Source of the DNA: JACQXM01 sp964569425
GTDB lineage: Bacteria; Planctomycetota; Phycisphaerae; UBA1845
DNA: 63,387 nt
Direction of reading: 5' to 3'
Assembly: GCA_964569425.1 (NCBI GenBank)
Contig: CAZMVD010000009.1
Coordinates: 1 to 63,387 of the forward strand
The notes under the pieces were generated by a model. That model was not told the origin of the DNA. It saw only the letters and a list, made by a program, of their open reading frames with translations, and did no database searches. Shown one piece after another: positions 33,651 to 40,916 of this stretch. Numbering within the stretch: position 1 is the first letter of the stretch; every line of letters begins with the position of its first letter. Both the position numbers and the translations under genes were made by a program.

Positions 33651-34353
33651 AGTCCTCAAGAAGAGCCTGTTTGAAGCCAACGACCACGCCGCGGACGAAA
33701 ACCGCGAGTGGTTCGAGCAACAGGGCGTGCTCTGCGTAAACATCATGGGCGGCGCCGGCTGCGGAAAAACCACCCTGCTGGAACACGTCATCCCCATGTT
33801 GATGCCCAGACTGAGTATCGCCGTGCTCGAAGGCGATCTGGCCACCACCCGCGACGCCGAGCGCATTGCCGCCCTGCACGTGCCCGTCGTGCAGCTTCTC
33901 ACCGAGGGCGGCTGCCATTTGACGGCTACCCTGGTGCAGAAAGCGATCGAAAGGCTTGCGTTTCCGCCTGACCTGCTGCTCATCGAAAACGTCGGCAATC
34001 CCGTTTGCCCGGTCAACTTCAATCTCGGCGAGCACCTGCGGGTCGCGGTGCTCAGCGTGGCCGAGGGTGACGACAAGCCCGCCAAGTACCCCTACCTCTT
34101 CAAGACCGCGGACGCGGTGGTCATCGCCAAGACCGACCTGCTGGCCGCCACCAACTTCGACGTCAACAGCGCCTGCGATACCATCCGCGCGCTCGGGGCC
34201 GGCAAGACCATTATCCCCGCGTCGATGCGCGATTCGCTGGGCGTCCGGAAACTGGCGGATTGGCTGCGTGCCCGGCACCGCACGCTCCTGGCGGAACGGG
34301 CGGCCGGCCGCGGCGGCATCCGAGCCAGCGCCGCCGTCTCTCATCGCTGCTGA
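33637..34353 (+). CDS. hypB: Hydrogenase/urease nickel incorporation GTPase HypB
   Basis: A 238-residue SIMIBI GTPase with Walker A IMGGAGCGKTTLL, Walker B/switch LLIENVGNPVCP and KTDLL. It lacks the N-terminal histidine-rich nickel-storage tail of some HypB proteins. Start ATG 33637 is inside the hypA end; a second ATG follows directly. It is the last gene of the ~11-kb hydrogenase operon. Confidence 0.95.
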   Translation: MMKIEVLKKSLFEANDHAADENREWFEQQGVLCVNIMGGAGCGKTTLLEHVIPMLMPRLSIAVLEGDLATTRDAERIAALHVPVVQLLTEGGCHLTATLVQKAIERLAFPPDLLLIENVGNPVCPVNFNLGEHLRVAVLSVAEGDDKPAKYPYLFKTADAVVIAKTDLLAATNFDVNSACDTIRALGAGKTIIPASMRDSLGVRKLADWLRARHRTLLAERAAGRGGIRASAAVSHRC

Positions 34354-34426
34354 CAACCTCGAGCATCTCGATCTGCGGGCTGCGGGAGTGCTGAAACGCA
34401 ACCCATCGGGATTGCGTCAGACCGCC

Positions 34427-35737
34427 TCAGAACGACACGCGCATCCGCACCCCCGCGGTAATGGCGTGCCCGTACCTCCCTTCCGCCCCTGGATTGTCCA
34501 CGTATTGAATGTCCGGCGTGATCACCAGCCACGGTGCCACCTGAATGGCATAATACAGTTCGTAGATCGTCTCATTCTCCACGTCGTCGTTGACCCGTGA
34601 CCGCAGCAGATGGCTGGATCGTTGCAGCGAAAAACCGAAGCCCAGTACGTCGGCGTCGCGCTCCGGAATCATGCCCTTGTACTGAAAGCCGCCCGACCAG
34701 AAGTGCGACATGCGATTGGTTTCCGGAGAGCGATACCCAAAGCGCGCAAACACGCCCAATCCCTGATCGTCGAGCTTCCCCTCTCGGTAGAGCATCTGAT
34801 CGATGCTGACGTAAGAAGCCCAGTTTCCCACACGCGTAGGCGAGTCATACCTGCTGCGGCGAAACACCGGCTTGGGGCGCGGATCGTACAGCACGCCCAA
34901 GCGATACCCGCCCGGCAGCGGCCCGCGCTTCGACGGCACATTCACCTGAAACGTGTTCTCCACATAAGCAATGAACCAATCCTCGTCATGAAACGCCGTG
35001 GAAAATCCCGGCTTATAGAGCACCGACTGCGCATCCCCCGCGCCGAGCGTCAGCGTGTACCAGGGTACCGGATGCACCGCGAGCGATGCCCCCAACCCGA
35101 TGTTCAGCGGCACGAACGGGTTGTTATCCAGCGATTGGTGCCAGAACTGCTTGTCCTCGCTGTTGGCGTAGGCATTGCGGTCGAGGATCGTCTGAAAATC
35201 GAGAAACCCGACCGTGAGCGAAAGCTTACGATCGAACAGGTGCTGTCGAAACCAAAGCTGGCCGACGTGCAGACCGAGGTCGCCGTCCGCGTCGTCGTTC
35301 ACTTCCAGCAGCGCACCCGTACGCGGGTTGATGCCCGCGCCCCAGTTGGATTGCAGGTGCAACAGCGCTTCGGCGTCCTGCAGTCCCGCCAGCTTCCCCA
35401 GATCGAGAGTGATAATGGCGTCCACCGAAGCGGAGTTTCGCCCGCTGCCGTTCGTGTCGGCTCCACCCTTGACAACGCCCTGATATTGATCGTTCAGGAA
35501 TATCGCAAAAGTAACGCCTTGTTCCGCCATACGTGGACGCAATCCGCCCCAGTCGCCTGTCAGGTACGTCCGCTTCAGCGAAAGCAGACCCTCAGTCGGG
35601 GCCGCCGGTACGGCATCGGGTTTGGACGCAGCTTGCCCCGCGCCCGGTTCATTTGCCGGCTGGTTGCTGACCGGGGGAGGCGTATCAGTGGAAAGGAACA
35701 GGGCGAGGCCGAGAACCGGCCAGGAACAGAGCAACAT
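34427..35737 (-). CDS. OprB-family carbohydrate-selective porin
   Basis: A 436-residue outer-membrane protein starting at ATG 35737 (GGAGGA just upstream). The signal peptide is MLLCSWPVLGLALFLS. The barrel shows OprB features: LTGDWGGLRPRMAEQGV near the N-terminus, alternating amphipathic strands (LSLTVGFLDFQTI), and a C-terminal GRYGHAITAGVRMRVSF ending in Phe. It is divergent from the cytochrome c' gene and convergent with hypB. A sigma-54 promoter candidate lies 60 bp upstream of the start. Confidence 0.88.
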   Translation of the reverse strand: MLLCSWPVLGLALFLSTDTPPPVSNQPANEPGAGQAASKPDAVPAAPTEGLLSLKRTYLTGDWGGLRPRMAEQGVTFAIFLNDQYQGVVKGGADTNGSGRNSASVDAIITLDLGKLAGLQDAEALLHLQSNWGAGINPRTGALLEVNDDADGDLGLHVGQLWFRQHLFDRKLSLTVGFLDFQTILDRNAYANSEDKQFWHQSLDNNPFVPLNIGLGASLAVHPVPWYTLTLGAGDAQSVLYKPGFSTAFHDEDWFIAYVENTFQVNVPSKRGPLPGGYRLGVLYDPRPKPVFRRSRYDSPTRVGNWASYVSIDQMLYREGKLDDQGLGVFARFGYRSPETNRMSHFWSGGFQYKGMIPERDADVLGFGFSLQRSSHLLRSRVNDDVENETIYELYYAIQVAPWLVITPDIQYVDNPGAEGRYGHAITAGVRMRVSF

Positions 35738-35797
35738 GGAATCCTCCAGGTAGTCGGGAACAGGCACCTCGCGCCGGCCCCCATCACTGCTTCCCTA

Positions 35798-35813
35798 TGC
35801 AAATTGCTTGCCA
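35798..35813 (-). promoter_or_regulatory. Sigma-54 promoter of the porin gene
   Basis: On the minus strand TGGCAAGCAATTTGCA matches TGGCACG-N4-TTGCA with one mismatch (C to A), and GG/GC spacing is 10 bp. The predicted start is ~50 nt before the porin ATG. Confidence 0.68.
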
Positions 35814-35861
35814 GCCAACGCCACCAGAACCAGTTTCCCCCAGCCACGCCTTAGGTTGGCA

Positions 35862-35881
35862 ATTGTTGATTGAATTCCAAT
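35862..35881. promoter_or_regulatory. Candidate shared enhancer site between the divergent sigma-54 promoters
   Basis: ATTGTTGATTGAATTCCAAT has the same ATTG-N12-CAAT frame as the palindrome upstream of hypF and also contains TTG-N5-CAA. It lies ~114 bp upstream of the predicted cytochrome c' start and ~85 bp upstream of the predicted porin start. The meaning is inferred from position and from the shared outer bases. Confidence 0.35.
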
Positions 35882-35958
35882 GGGGAAATCCGCGTATCCG
35901 GCGATTCCTGTTCGAACCTCCTGATCTGTTTCCACCACGCCCTCAACCGGACACCATC

Positions 35959-35974
35959 TGGCACGTGACTTGCT
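35959..35974 (+). promoter_or_regulatory. Sigma-54 promoter of the cytochrome c' gene
   Basis: TGGCACGTGACTTGCT matches the sigma-54 consensus at all defined positions, allowing A/T at the last base; GG and GC are 10 bp apart. The predicted start is near 35985, ~50 nt before ATG 36035. Confidence 0.78.
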
Positions 35975-36034
35975 TCCGAACCTCCAGGAACGGAAACTGT
36001 ATCTTTGACTTGGAGTCTCCGGAGTGCGGTCAAT

Positions 36035-36565
36035 ATGAAATCCACGATACATTTCCGAATGTTATTGCCCGCTACCTTATTAATGAGCGCTTGCATCGCA
36101 CGGCACGCGCCGCAGCCCGGGCGGGAGCACCTCCCTCCGCCGACGGCCATGCGGCACTGGGTGTACGACCGGGAACTGCGCGACCTAATGGTCAAGCTGC
36201 AACGCGAAACCACCCAGCACTGGCCGCAGGAACTCAACGACGAACATACCGCCGCGCTATCCCCTCGGCGAGAAATGGCCTTCGAACAGGTCGGCCCGCT
36301 GGCCGACGCCCTCGCACAGGCCGCAGATGGAATTCCGGAAATCGTCGCTCACCTCGACCTTTCGGAAGCCGACCGGCGCGCATTCGTGGTCCAGGCGGTC
36401 ACGCTCGGCGACCAGGCACGACGGTTGACCCTGGCCGGCCGTGAAAAAGACGAGTCGAAAATGCGGAGCGTGCTCGAGGACATCAGTGCCACCTGCCGGG
36501 CATGTCACGTGCGATTCCTGGACCTCACAGGCCCGTTGCATGGAACCGGCGCAGCCGCGCGCTGA
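36035..36565 (+). CDS. Cytochrome c'-like lipoprotein
   Basis: A 176-residue protein from ATG 36035. The N-terminus has a lipobox (LLPATLLMSAC), so it should be a lipid-anchored periplasmic protein. The rest is helical, with a single heme-binding CRACH close to the C-terminus (ISATCRACHVRFLD), the layout of cytochrome c' and related four-helix cytochromes. These bind NO/CO or carry electrons. It is expressed divergently from the porin gene. Confidence 0.75.
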   Translation: MKSTIHFRMLLPATLLMSACIARHAPQPGREHLPPPTAMRHWVYDRELRDLMVKLQRETTQHWPQELNDEHTAALSPRREMAFEQVGPLADALAQAADGIPEIVAHLDLSEADRRAFVVQAVTLGDQARRLTLAGREKDESKMRSVLEDISATCRACHVRFLDLTGPLHGTGAAAR

Positions 36566-36676
36566 TTCGAAAGTCGCCCCCGCGCCAAGCTGGGGACTTC
36601 CGGCAGGCCGCAACCGATCCGTATGGCGCGCGTACAAATAGGGTTGGCGGCGTGGCGACGTCGTCGTATTCAACGT

Positions 36677-36886
36677 ATGGCAAACCGACTGGTCAACGAA
36701 AGGCCCCCGCCAACAGGAATTGGCCAGTCAACCCTGAGCAACCGCTGCCCGATGCGTCTAACCCGGCGGCCAGGTTGGGATGTTCCCGAATTTGGAGATC
36801 TTCCTTTGCCCGCCGCTTTCTTGACCGTCATCCTGCTCATCTGTATAGGCGTGCTCATCCTCGCCAACAACTTCGACCGGACGTGA
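36677..36886 (+). CDS. Possible small single-span membrane protein
   Basis: A 69-residue ORF from ATG 36677 (MANRLVNERPPPTG...) ending in one clear membrane span, FLTVILLICIGVLILANNF. The N-terminal half is polar and proline/arginine-rich. There is no good ribosome binding site and no recognisable family, so it may be spurious. A longer in-frame start exists at 36623. Confidence 0.3.
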   Translation: MANRLVNERPPPTGIGQSTLSNRCPMRLTRRPGWDVPEFGDLPLPAAFLTVILLICIGVLILANNFDRT

Positions 36887-36991
36887 CGACCGACCCACGG
36901 CGCGGCTGAGCAAGATACGACCGCTCTCGGCCACCACGACAGGAAAAACCGACCAAGCGACCGCGGCTCGAATAATGTGCCGGCGCCGCGC

Positions 36992-37597
36992 TCAGGACGA
37001 CCGCCACCGCGCCCACCACGGCCGTTTCCGAACGGGCTGCGCCAGCCGAGCGCGCATGGTCGAAAGGCTGGGGAGTTTGCGGCGCATCTCGATCAGTCGC
37101 TGGCGGGAAAACAGGTTCGGCGATTCCTTCAGGCGACCTCGAGACGAATCGTGAAACAGCGCTCGACTCGGCGGCAGGTCGTTGCCGTCTTCGTAAAACC
37201 TCAACGCTTCTTCCAGGCACTGCGCCGCTTCAATGCCCAGGCGGCGTGCCTCCCCTTTATCGGTCTGACGTCCCGCCGCTTCGATAATCACGTGGGCGAG
37301 CGTAATCCACTGCGCCACGTCGATCAGTCGCGACGGCTCGTCGGTGGGATTCACATCCGCCGTTCCCGAAGGGTCCGCCAGACCCGTTCCCTCCGGCAGT
37401 GCAAAGACATAGACATGCCGCGCACCGCACTTGGCACAACACGCCGGAATACTCACCGCCGGGGTGTCGCCGTCCGGCCGCAACCCGGTCGCGTCCCCGC
37501 CCTTTAGCGGCCCGGCACCGCAGGCGGGGCAGGGTGTGGCCATGAGATAGAAATAAGCTTCGGCCAGGCTATGGGCATGTAGCGGCGCAGAAGACAT
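36992..37597 (-). CDS. Zinc-ribbon protein of unknown function (planctomycete-type)
   Basis: A 201-residue protein starting at ATG 37597 (MSSAPLHAHSLAEAYFYLMA). A zinc ribbon lies near residue 23 (CPACGAGPL, then CCAKCGARH). A helical middle (LIDVAQWITLAHVIIEAA, EAAQCLEEALRFY) and a C-terminal LFSRQRLIEMRRKLPSL follow. The in-frame region upstream of 37597 lies between genes and was not used. The function is unknown; it is co-directional with the next lipoprotein gene. Confidence 0.7.
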   Translation of the reverse strand: MSSAPLHAHSLAEAYFYLMATPCPACGAGPLKGGDATGLRPDGDTPAVSIPACCAKCGARHVYVFALPEGTGLADPSGTADVNPTDEPSRLIDVAQWITLAHVIIEAAGRQTDKGEARRLGIEAAQCLEEALRFYEDGNDLPPSRALFHDSSRGRLKESPNLFSRQRLIEMRRKLPSLSTMRARLAQPVRKRPWWARWRSS

Positions 37598-37655
37598 GGA
37601 ACCACTCGACGTCTTTCGGACGGAACGCCTGCACGCCGGCCCGCGGCGCCACCGA

Positions 37656-38549
37656 TCAGTCGCTGCCGCCTTCTTCCGGAGCAGGCTGCTCGCCCGGCTG
37701 TCCCTCCGGCGGCGCTGGCGCCGGTGGTGCCAGGGACTTGGCAGCAACCTCCAGCGCCGCGAGCACCTGCTCGGCCCCGGCGGCGCCGGAATCCAGGCGC
37801 TCCAGGAGCACGTCAAATTGCTGCAGCTCGACCTCCACCCTCGGCAGCGCCTGCACCACGGACTCCAGACCGGGTATATCGATGAACCAGTCTTCGTCCT
37901 CAATCACAAAACGACAAGCACCGCCGAATTGCGTTCCGGGGAGTCTCGCCGTGACCTCCGCGCGGCTGACCACCGTCAACGACTCGACCTTCAACGCCGG
38001 TGAAGATACTCCCAACGCATCGAAGACCGCTTGCACTCGATCGCCTTGCCCGGGGAGCTTCTCGTCGAGGAGGGTTCGAAGACGGGAGAGCTTCTCCAGC
38101 ATGGACACGCCTGCCGTCATCAACGGACGAAGCGCGTCTTGCTGTGATGGCAGGTGGTACTTGATCAACTCATCAAAGTTGCGCTCCTCGGCCACCGCAT
38201 TGTAGTCGGCGACGAGTGCGCGAATCTCCTCTTCGATCCGCGCGGTATCCGGCTGATCTTCGCCCGCTGCCGCATGGGCAGATTCATCCGCGGATTCCAC
38301 TCCTGCCGAGCCGGGTGCGCGAAAGGGAACCCACTCCGCCTGACCGCTCCGAACAGCCGCGCTCTTCCACGGAGCATCGGTGGGCAGCAGCGACCGCTGC
38401 CCGTCTCCCAGGTCCTCGAAAGCCGGCACCGGACCCTGATCGCGGCAACCAACCAGGACGGCCGCCGCGCTACCTAACCCAACGCCCAACACGGTAAGCG
38501 TGAAGACCCGCCTGGCGAGATGAATTCCCACTGCCCTGCCCCGGTTCAT
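37656..38549 (-). CDS. Hypothetical lipoprotein
   Basis: A 297-residue protein from ATG 38549 with a signal sequence and lipobox (GSAAAVLVGCRDQG). An acidic linker (~75-100) is followed by a helical domain (RIEEEIRALVADYNAVAEERNFDELIKYH) resembling the nuclear-transport-factor-2-like lipoprotein layout, and the C-terminus is Pro/Glu/Gly-rich. No function is assignable. It is 58 bp upstream of the zinc-ribbon gene and probably co-transcribed with it. Confidence 0.65.
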   Translation of the reverse strand: MNRGRAVGIHLARRVFTLTVLGVGLGSAAAVLVGCRDQGPVPAFEDLGDGQRSLLPTDAPWKSAAVRSGQAEWVPFRAPGSAGVESADESAHAAAGEDQPDTARIEEEIRALVADYNAVAEERNFDELIKYHLPSQQDALRPLMTAGVSMLEKLSRLRTLLDEKLPGQGDRVQAVFDALGVSSPALKVESLTVVSRAEVTARLPGTQFGGACRFVIEDEDWFIDIPGLESVVQALPRVEVELQQFDVLLERLDSGAAGAEQVLAALEVAAKSLAPPAPAPPEGQPGEQPAPEEGGSD

Positions 38550-38696
38550 GAACTTGCCCCGTCTGCCCCCGCCAACCGCGAATTCCCGCGTGCTACCCTG
38601 CACCGAACGCGGCCGGTTCGCAGCCTAGCGTGGGCGTGTACAATGGTCAACGCACCTTGACGAGTTCGGTCAGGCTGCACCGGAGACACAACGAGC

Positions 38697-39017
38697 ATGG
38701 TAGAAATGCTGATCAAGCAACTGCACGCACCCGCGCTTCAACGGCTCAGGGGCGCGGTGTGCCTCTGCCTGGTGGTTGGCCCGGCCCTGGCTTGTCGTGC
38801 ACCACAAACCAGCCGCCCGGCAGCGCAACATCCGGGCTTGTCGGACGCATCTCCGATCAACGCGTACGTGGACGAGGAGCGATCGACCATGGCGGCCGAA
38901 GACCAGCAGCGCTCCCAGGAAGCGTTGCAGCGCCATCAGCAATCCGACACCGCTCAGGCTCCACAGAAGCTACCCCCCCGAGACAGTCCGCTTCGCCCCC
39001 CCCCGCGCCGGCCCTGA
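38697..39017 (+). CDS. Small hypothetical lipoprotein
   Basis: A 106-residue protein with a signal peptide and lipobox (CLCLVVGPALACRAP), then a polar, Gln-rich mature part and a proline/arginine tail. No family recognised. It is divergent from the lipoprotein at 37656-38549 and convergent with the TSP3 gene. Confidence 0.5.
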   Translation: MVEMLIKQLHAPALQRLRGAVCLCLVVGPALACRAPQTSRPAAQHPGLSDASPINAYVDEERSTMAAEDQQRSQEALQRHQQSDTAQAPQKLPPRDSPLRPPPRRP

Positions 39018-39042
39018 CGCTTCACCGACTGCGACTCACAGC

Positions 39043-40737
39043 TCAAACCCGGCGGCGACTCATCAGTCGCAGACCGGCAAACAGCAGCAACCAGGTAATC
39101 ATCCCCGCCGCGCCGCACTGGAACAGGCGTATGCCGCTTACCTCGATCTGCCCGTCGAGCTTCGGTTCACCAGCCGCGCCGCCCGTATCGCCAATCGCGA
39201 TGAGATCGTCAAACGCGATGGCATTCTCCAGGGGAACGTTCTCACGCACCACCAGTCGACCGCCCGCTTCGGCCACCAGCGCCACGCTGACCAGATCTCC
39301 CGTTCGCGCCGTGTTCGAAGCATTGGGCACGCCGACAAACCCGTCGCCGTCGATGTCAAAGCCCGGCACGCGCCAGGAATAAAGAATGGCCCAGACGCGC
39401 GGATCGGGAATGAACGGCGTACGCCCCGTCGGCGTGAGCACGTCCTGCCAGCCCATGCCGATGCCGCGCGAGCCATACCGGTTATAGGTGGGGTCGTCGT
39501 TGAACACCGCCGCAATGTCTGCAAAAGTCTGTGTGGCGTAGAGCTTGTGCCCTTGCACGTCGAACAACTCATCGGGCGGGAGCGAGGACGGGTTCGCCGG
39601 ATCGATGACGATCGACCAGGTACGCACGTCCGTCGTGCGCCACAGACCGTCGCCGTTCCAGTCGGCCCCGAGCAGGTCCTCGATGGCCGATTCGGGAACC
39701 GAATTCTGAGCCAGCAGGTCCTGCCGGAAAAGCTCCAGCAGTTCCCGGACATTCTCGGGATTGTCGATGACTTCAAAGTCCTGTACCCCCGGACCGTCCG
39801 CGCTCGTCAGGTCGTTGCCCATGTCCATGCCGTTGCCCAGCCCGTCCTGATCGATATCCGCATTGCCCTGCGCGTTGAAACGCACGATGATCGGTTCCGT
39901 GTTGCCGAACGAACGCGGATTGACCAGTGGGTCGTTGTCGACGCCGTCGGGAATGCCGTCGCCGTCGGTGTCCGGGTTGAAAGGATCGGTAAACACAAAC
40001 CCGTCGAAATCGTGCAGCAGCGCCGGCCGGCCGGGAAACTCGAAGCCGGAATTGTCGATCGGGTGCTCGCCCGGACTGGGCAGGCCGTCGCCGTTGAGGT
40101 CGTTCCATTCCAGACCGTTGTCGAGCAGCCCGTTGCGGTTCTCGTCGATGAACATCAGCCCGAACACCTCGATGAAATCGGTCAACCCGTCGCCGTCGGT
40201 ATCCGGATCGAGGGCACTGGTGGCCACCGCCAGGCGGGTGAAGATCGGCGTCGGCGGCGTGCCGGGTACGATGGCCGAAGGCGCGGGAAAGAACACCACA
40301 CGGTCCACCACGTCGCCGTTGGCATTGAGCGCCTCGAATCCGCCCGATTCCCAGTTGTCGGGCAGGCCGTCGCCGTCGGTGTCCGGTGCATTGTCGGGAA
40401 TGCCGTCCCCGTCGATGTCTAGCCGGCTCAAGACCGCTGCGGCCGCCAGGTTGGGGGTGCACATGCGGCGACCCGTGGTGCCGGCGCGTTCGATGATGCA
40501 GTTGCCGTCGGCGTCGCGCACCACGTCCCCGTTCTCATCACGCTGCACCGTGGAGGGTACAAAGTTGAACACCCCCTCCAGTTCCTCGTTGCAGAGCGGG
40601 CGGATCGACGGAGTGCCCGAGCAGGTCTGATCACAACTGGGCTGACACTCCGCGGGGATTTGCGCCGGCGCCTCCAGGCACATCGCCGCAAAGACCCATA
40701 AGCATCCCGTCAAGCCGATTCGATTGCTGTGGTGCAT
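39043..40737 (-). CDS. Secreted thrombospondin-type-3 repeat (calcium-binding) protein with C-terminal Cys-Gly/TM/Arg tail
   Basis: A 564-residue exported protein. The signal peptide ends near PAQIPAEC. From residue ~105 there are many DxDxDG repeats (DIDGDGIPDNAPDTDGDGLP, DPDTDGDGL, NPDTDGDGIPDG) that bind calcium. The very end carries QCGAAG followed by a hydrophobic stretch (MITWLLLFAGLRLM) and SRRRV. That is a tripartite sorting tail of the PEP-CTERM/MYXO-CTERM kind, but centred on Cys-Gly. It likely is surface-anchored or processed. It is downstream of the Ig-repeat lipoprotein gene. Confidence 0.8.
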   Translation of the reverse strand: MHHSNRIGLTGCLWVFAAMCLEAPAQIPAECQPSCDQTCSGTPSIRPLCNEELEGVFNFVPSTVQRDENGDVVRDADGNCIIERAGTTGRRMCTPNLAAAAVLSRLDIDGDGIPDNAPDTDGDGLPDNWESGGFEALNANGDVVDRVVFFPAPSAIVPGTPPTPIFTRLAVATSALDPDTDGDGLTDFIEVFGLMFIDENRNGLLDNGLEWNDLNGDGLPSPGEHPIDNSGFEFPGRPALLHDFDGFVFTDPFNPDTDGDGIPDGVDNDPLVNPRSFGNTEPIIVRFNAQGNADIDQDGLGNGMDMGNDLTSADGPGVQDFEVIDNPENVRELLELFRQDLLAQNSVPESAIEDLLGADWNGDGLWRTTDVRTWSIVIDPANPSSLPPDELFDVQGHKLYATQTFADIAAVFNDDPTYNRYGSRGIGMGWQDVLTPTGRTPFIPDPRVWAILYSWRVPGFDIDGDGFVGVPNASNTARTGDLVSVALVAEAGGRLVVRENVPLENAIAFDDLIAIGDTGGAAGEPKLDGQIEVSGIRLFQCGAAGMITWLLLFAGLRLMSRRRV

Positions 40738-40916
40738 GACCGCATCCCTTACTTAAAGACCAACGATGAGACGGTGCGCGCCCGTTACCGCGCCGGGCGC
40801 GCACCGTCAAGGATCGTGTGATATCCCTGCGTTCTCCGCGGCTCCTGGCCCGCGGAACCTCCGACCGCCCGCGCGGGCGGCCTTGGCCGACTTGCGGCCA
40901 GATCCATGCAATCCAG

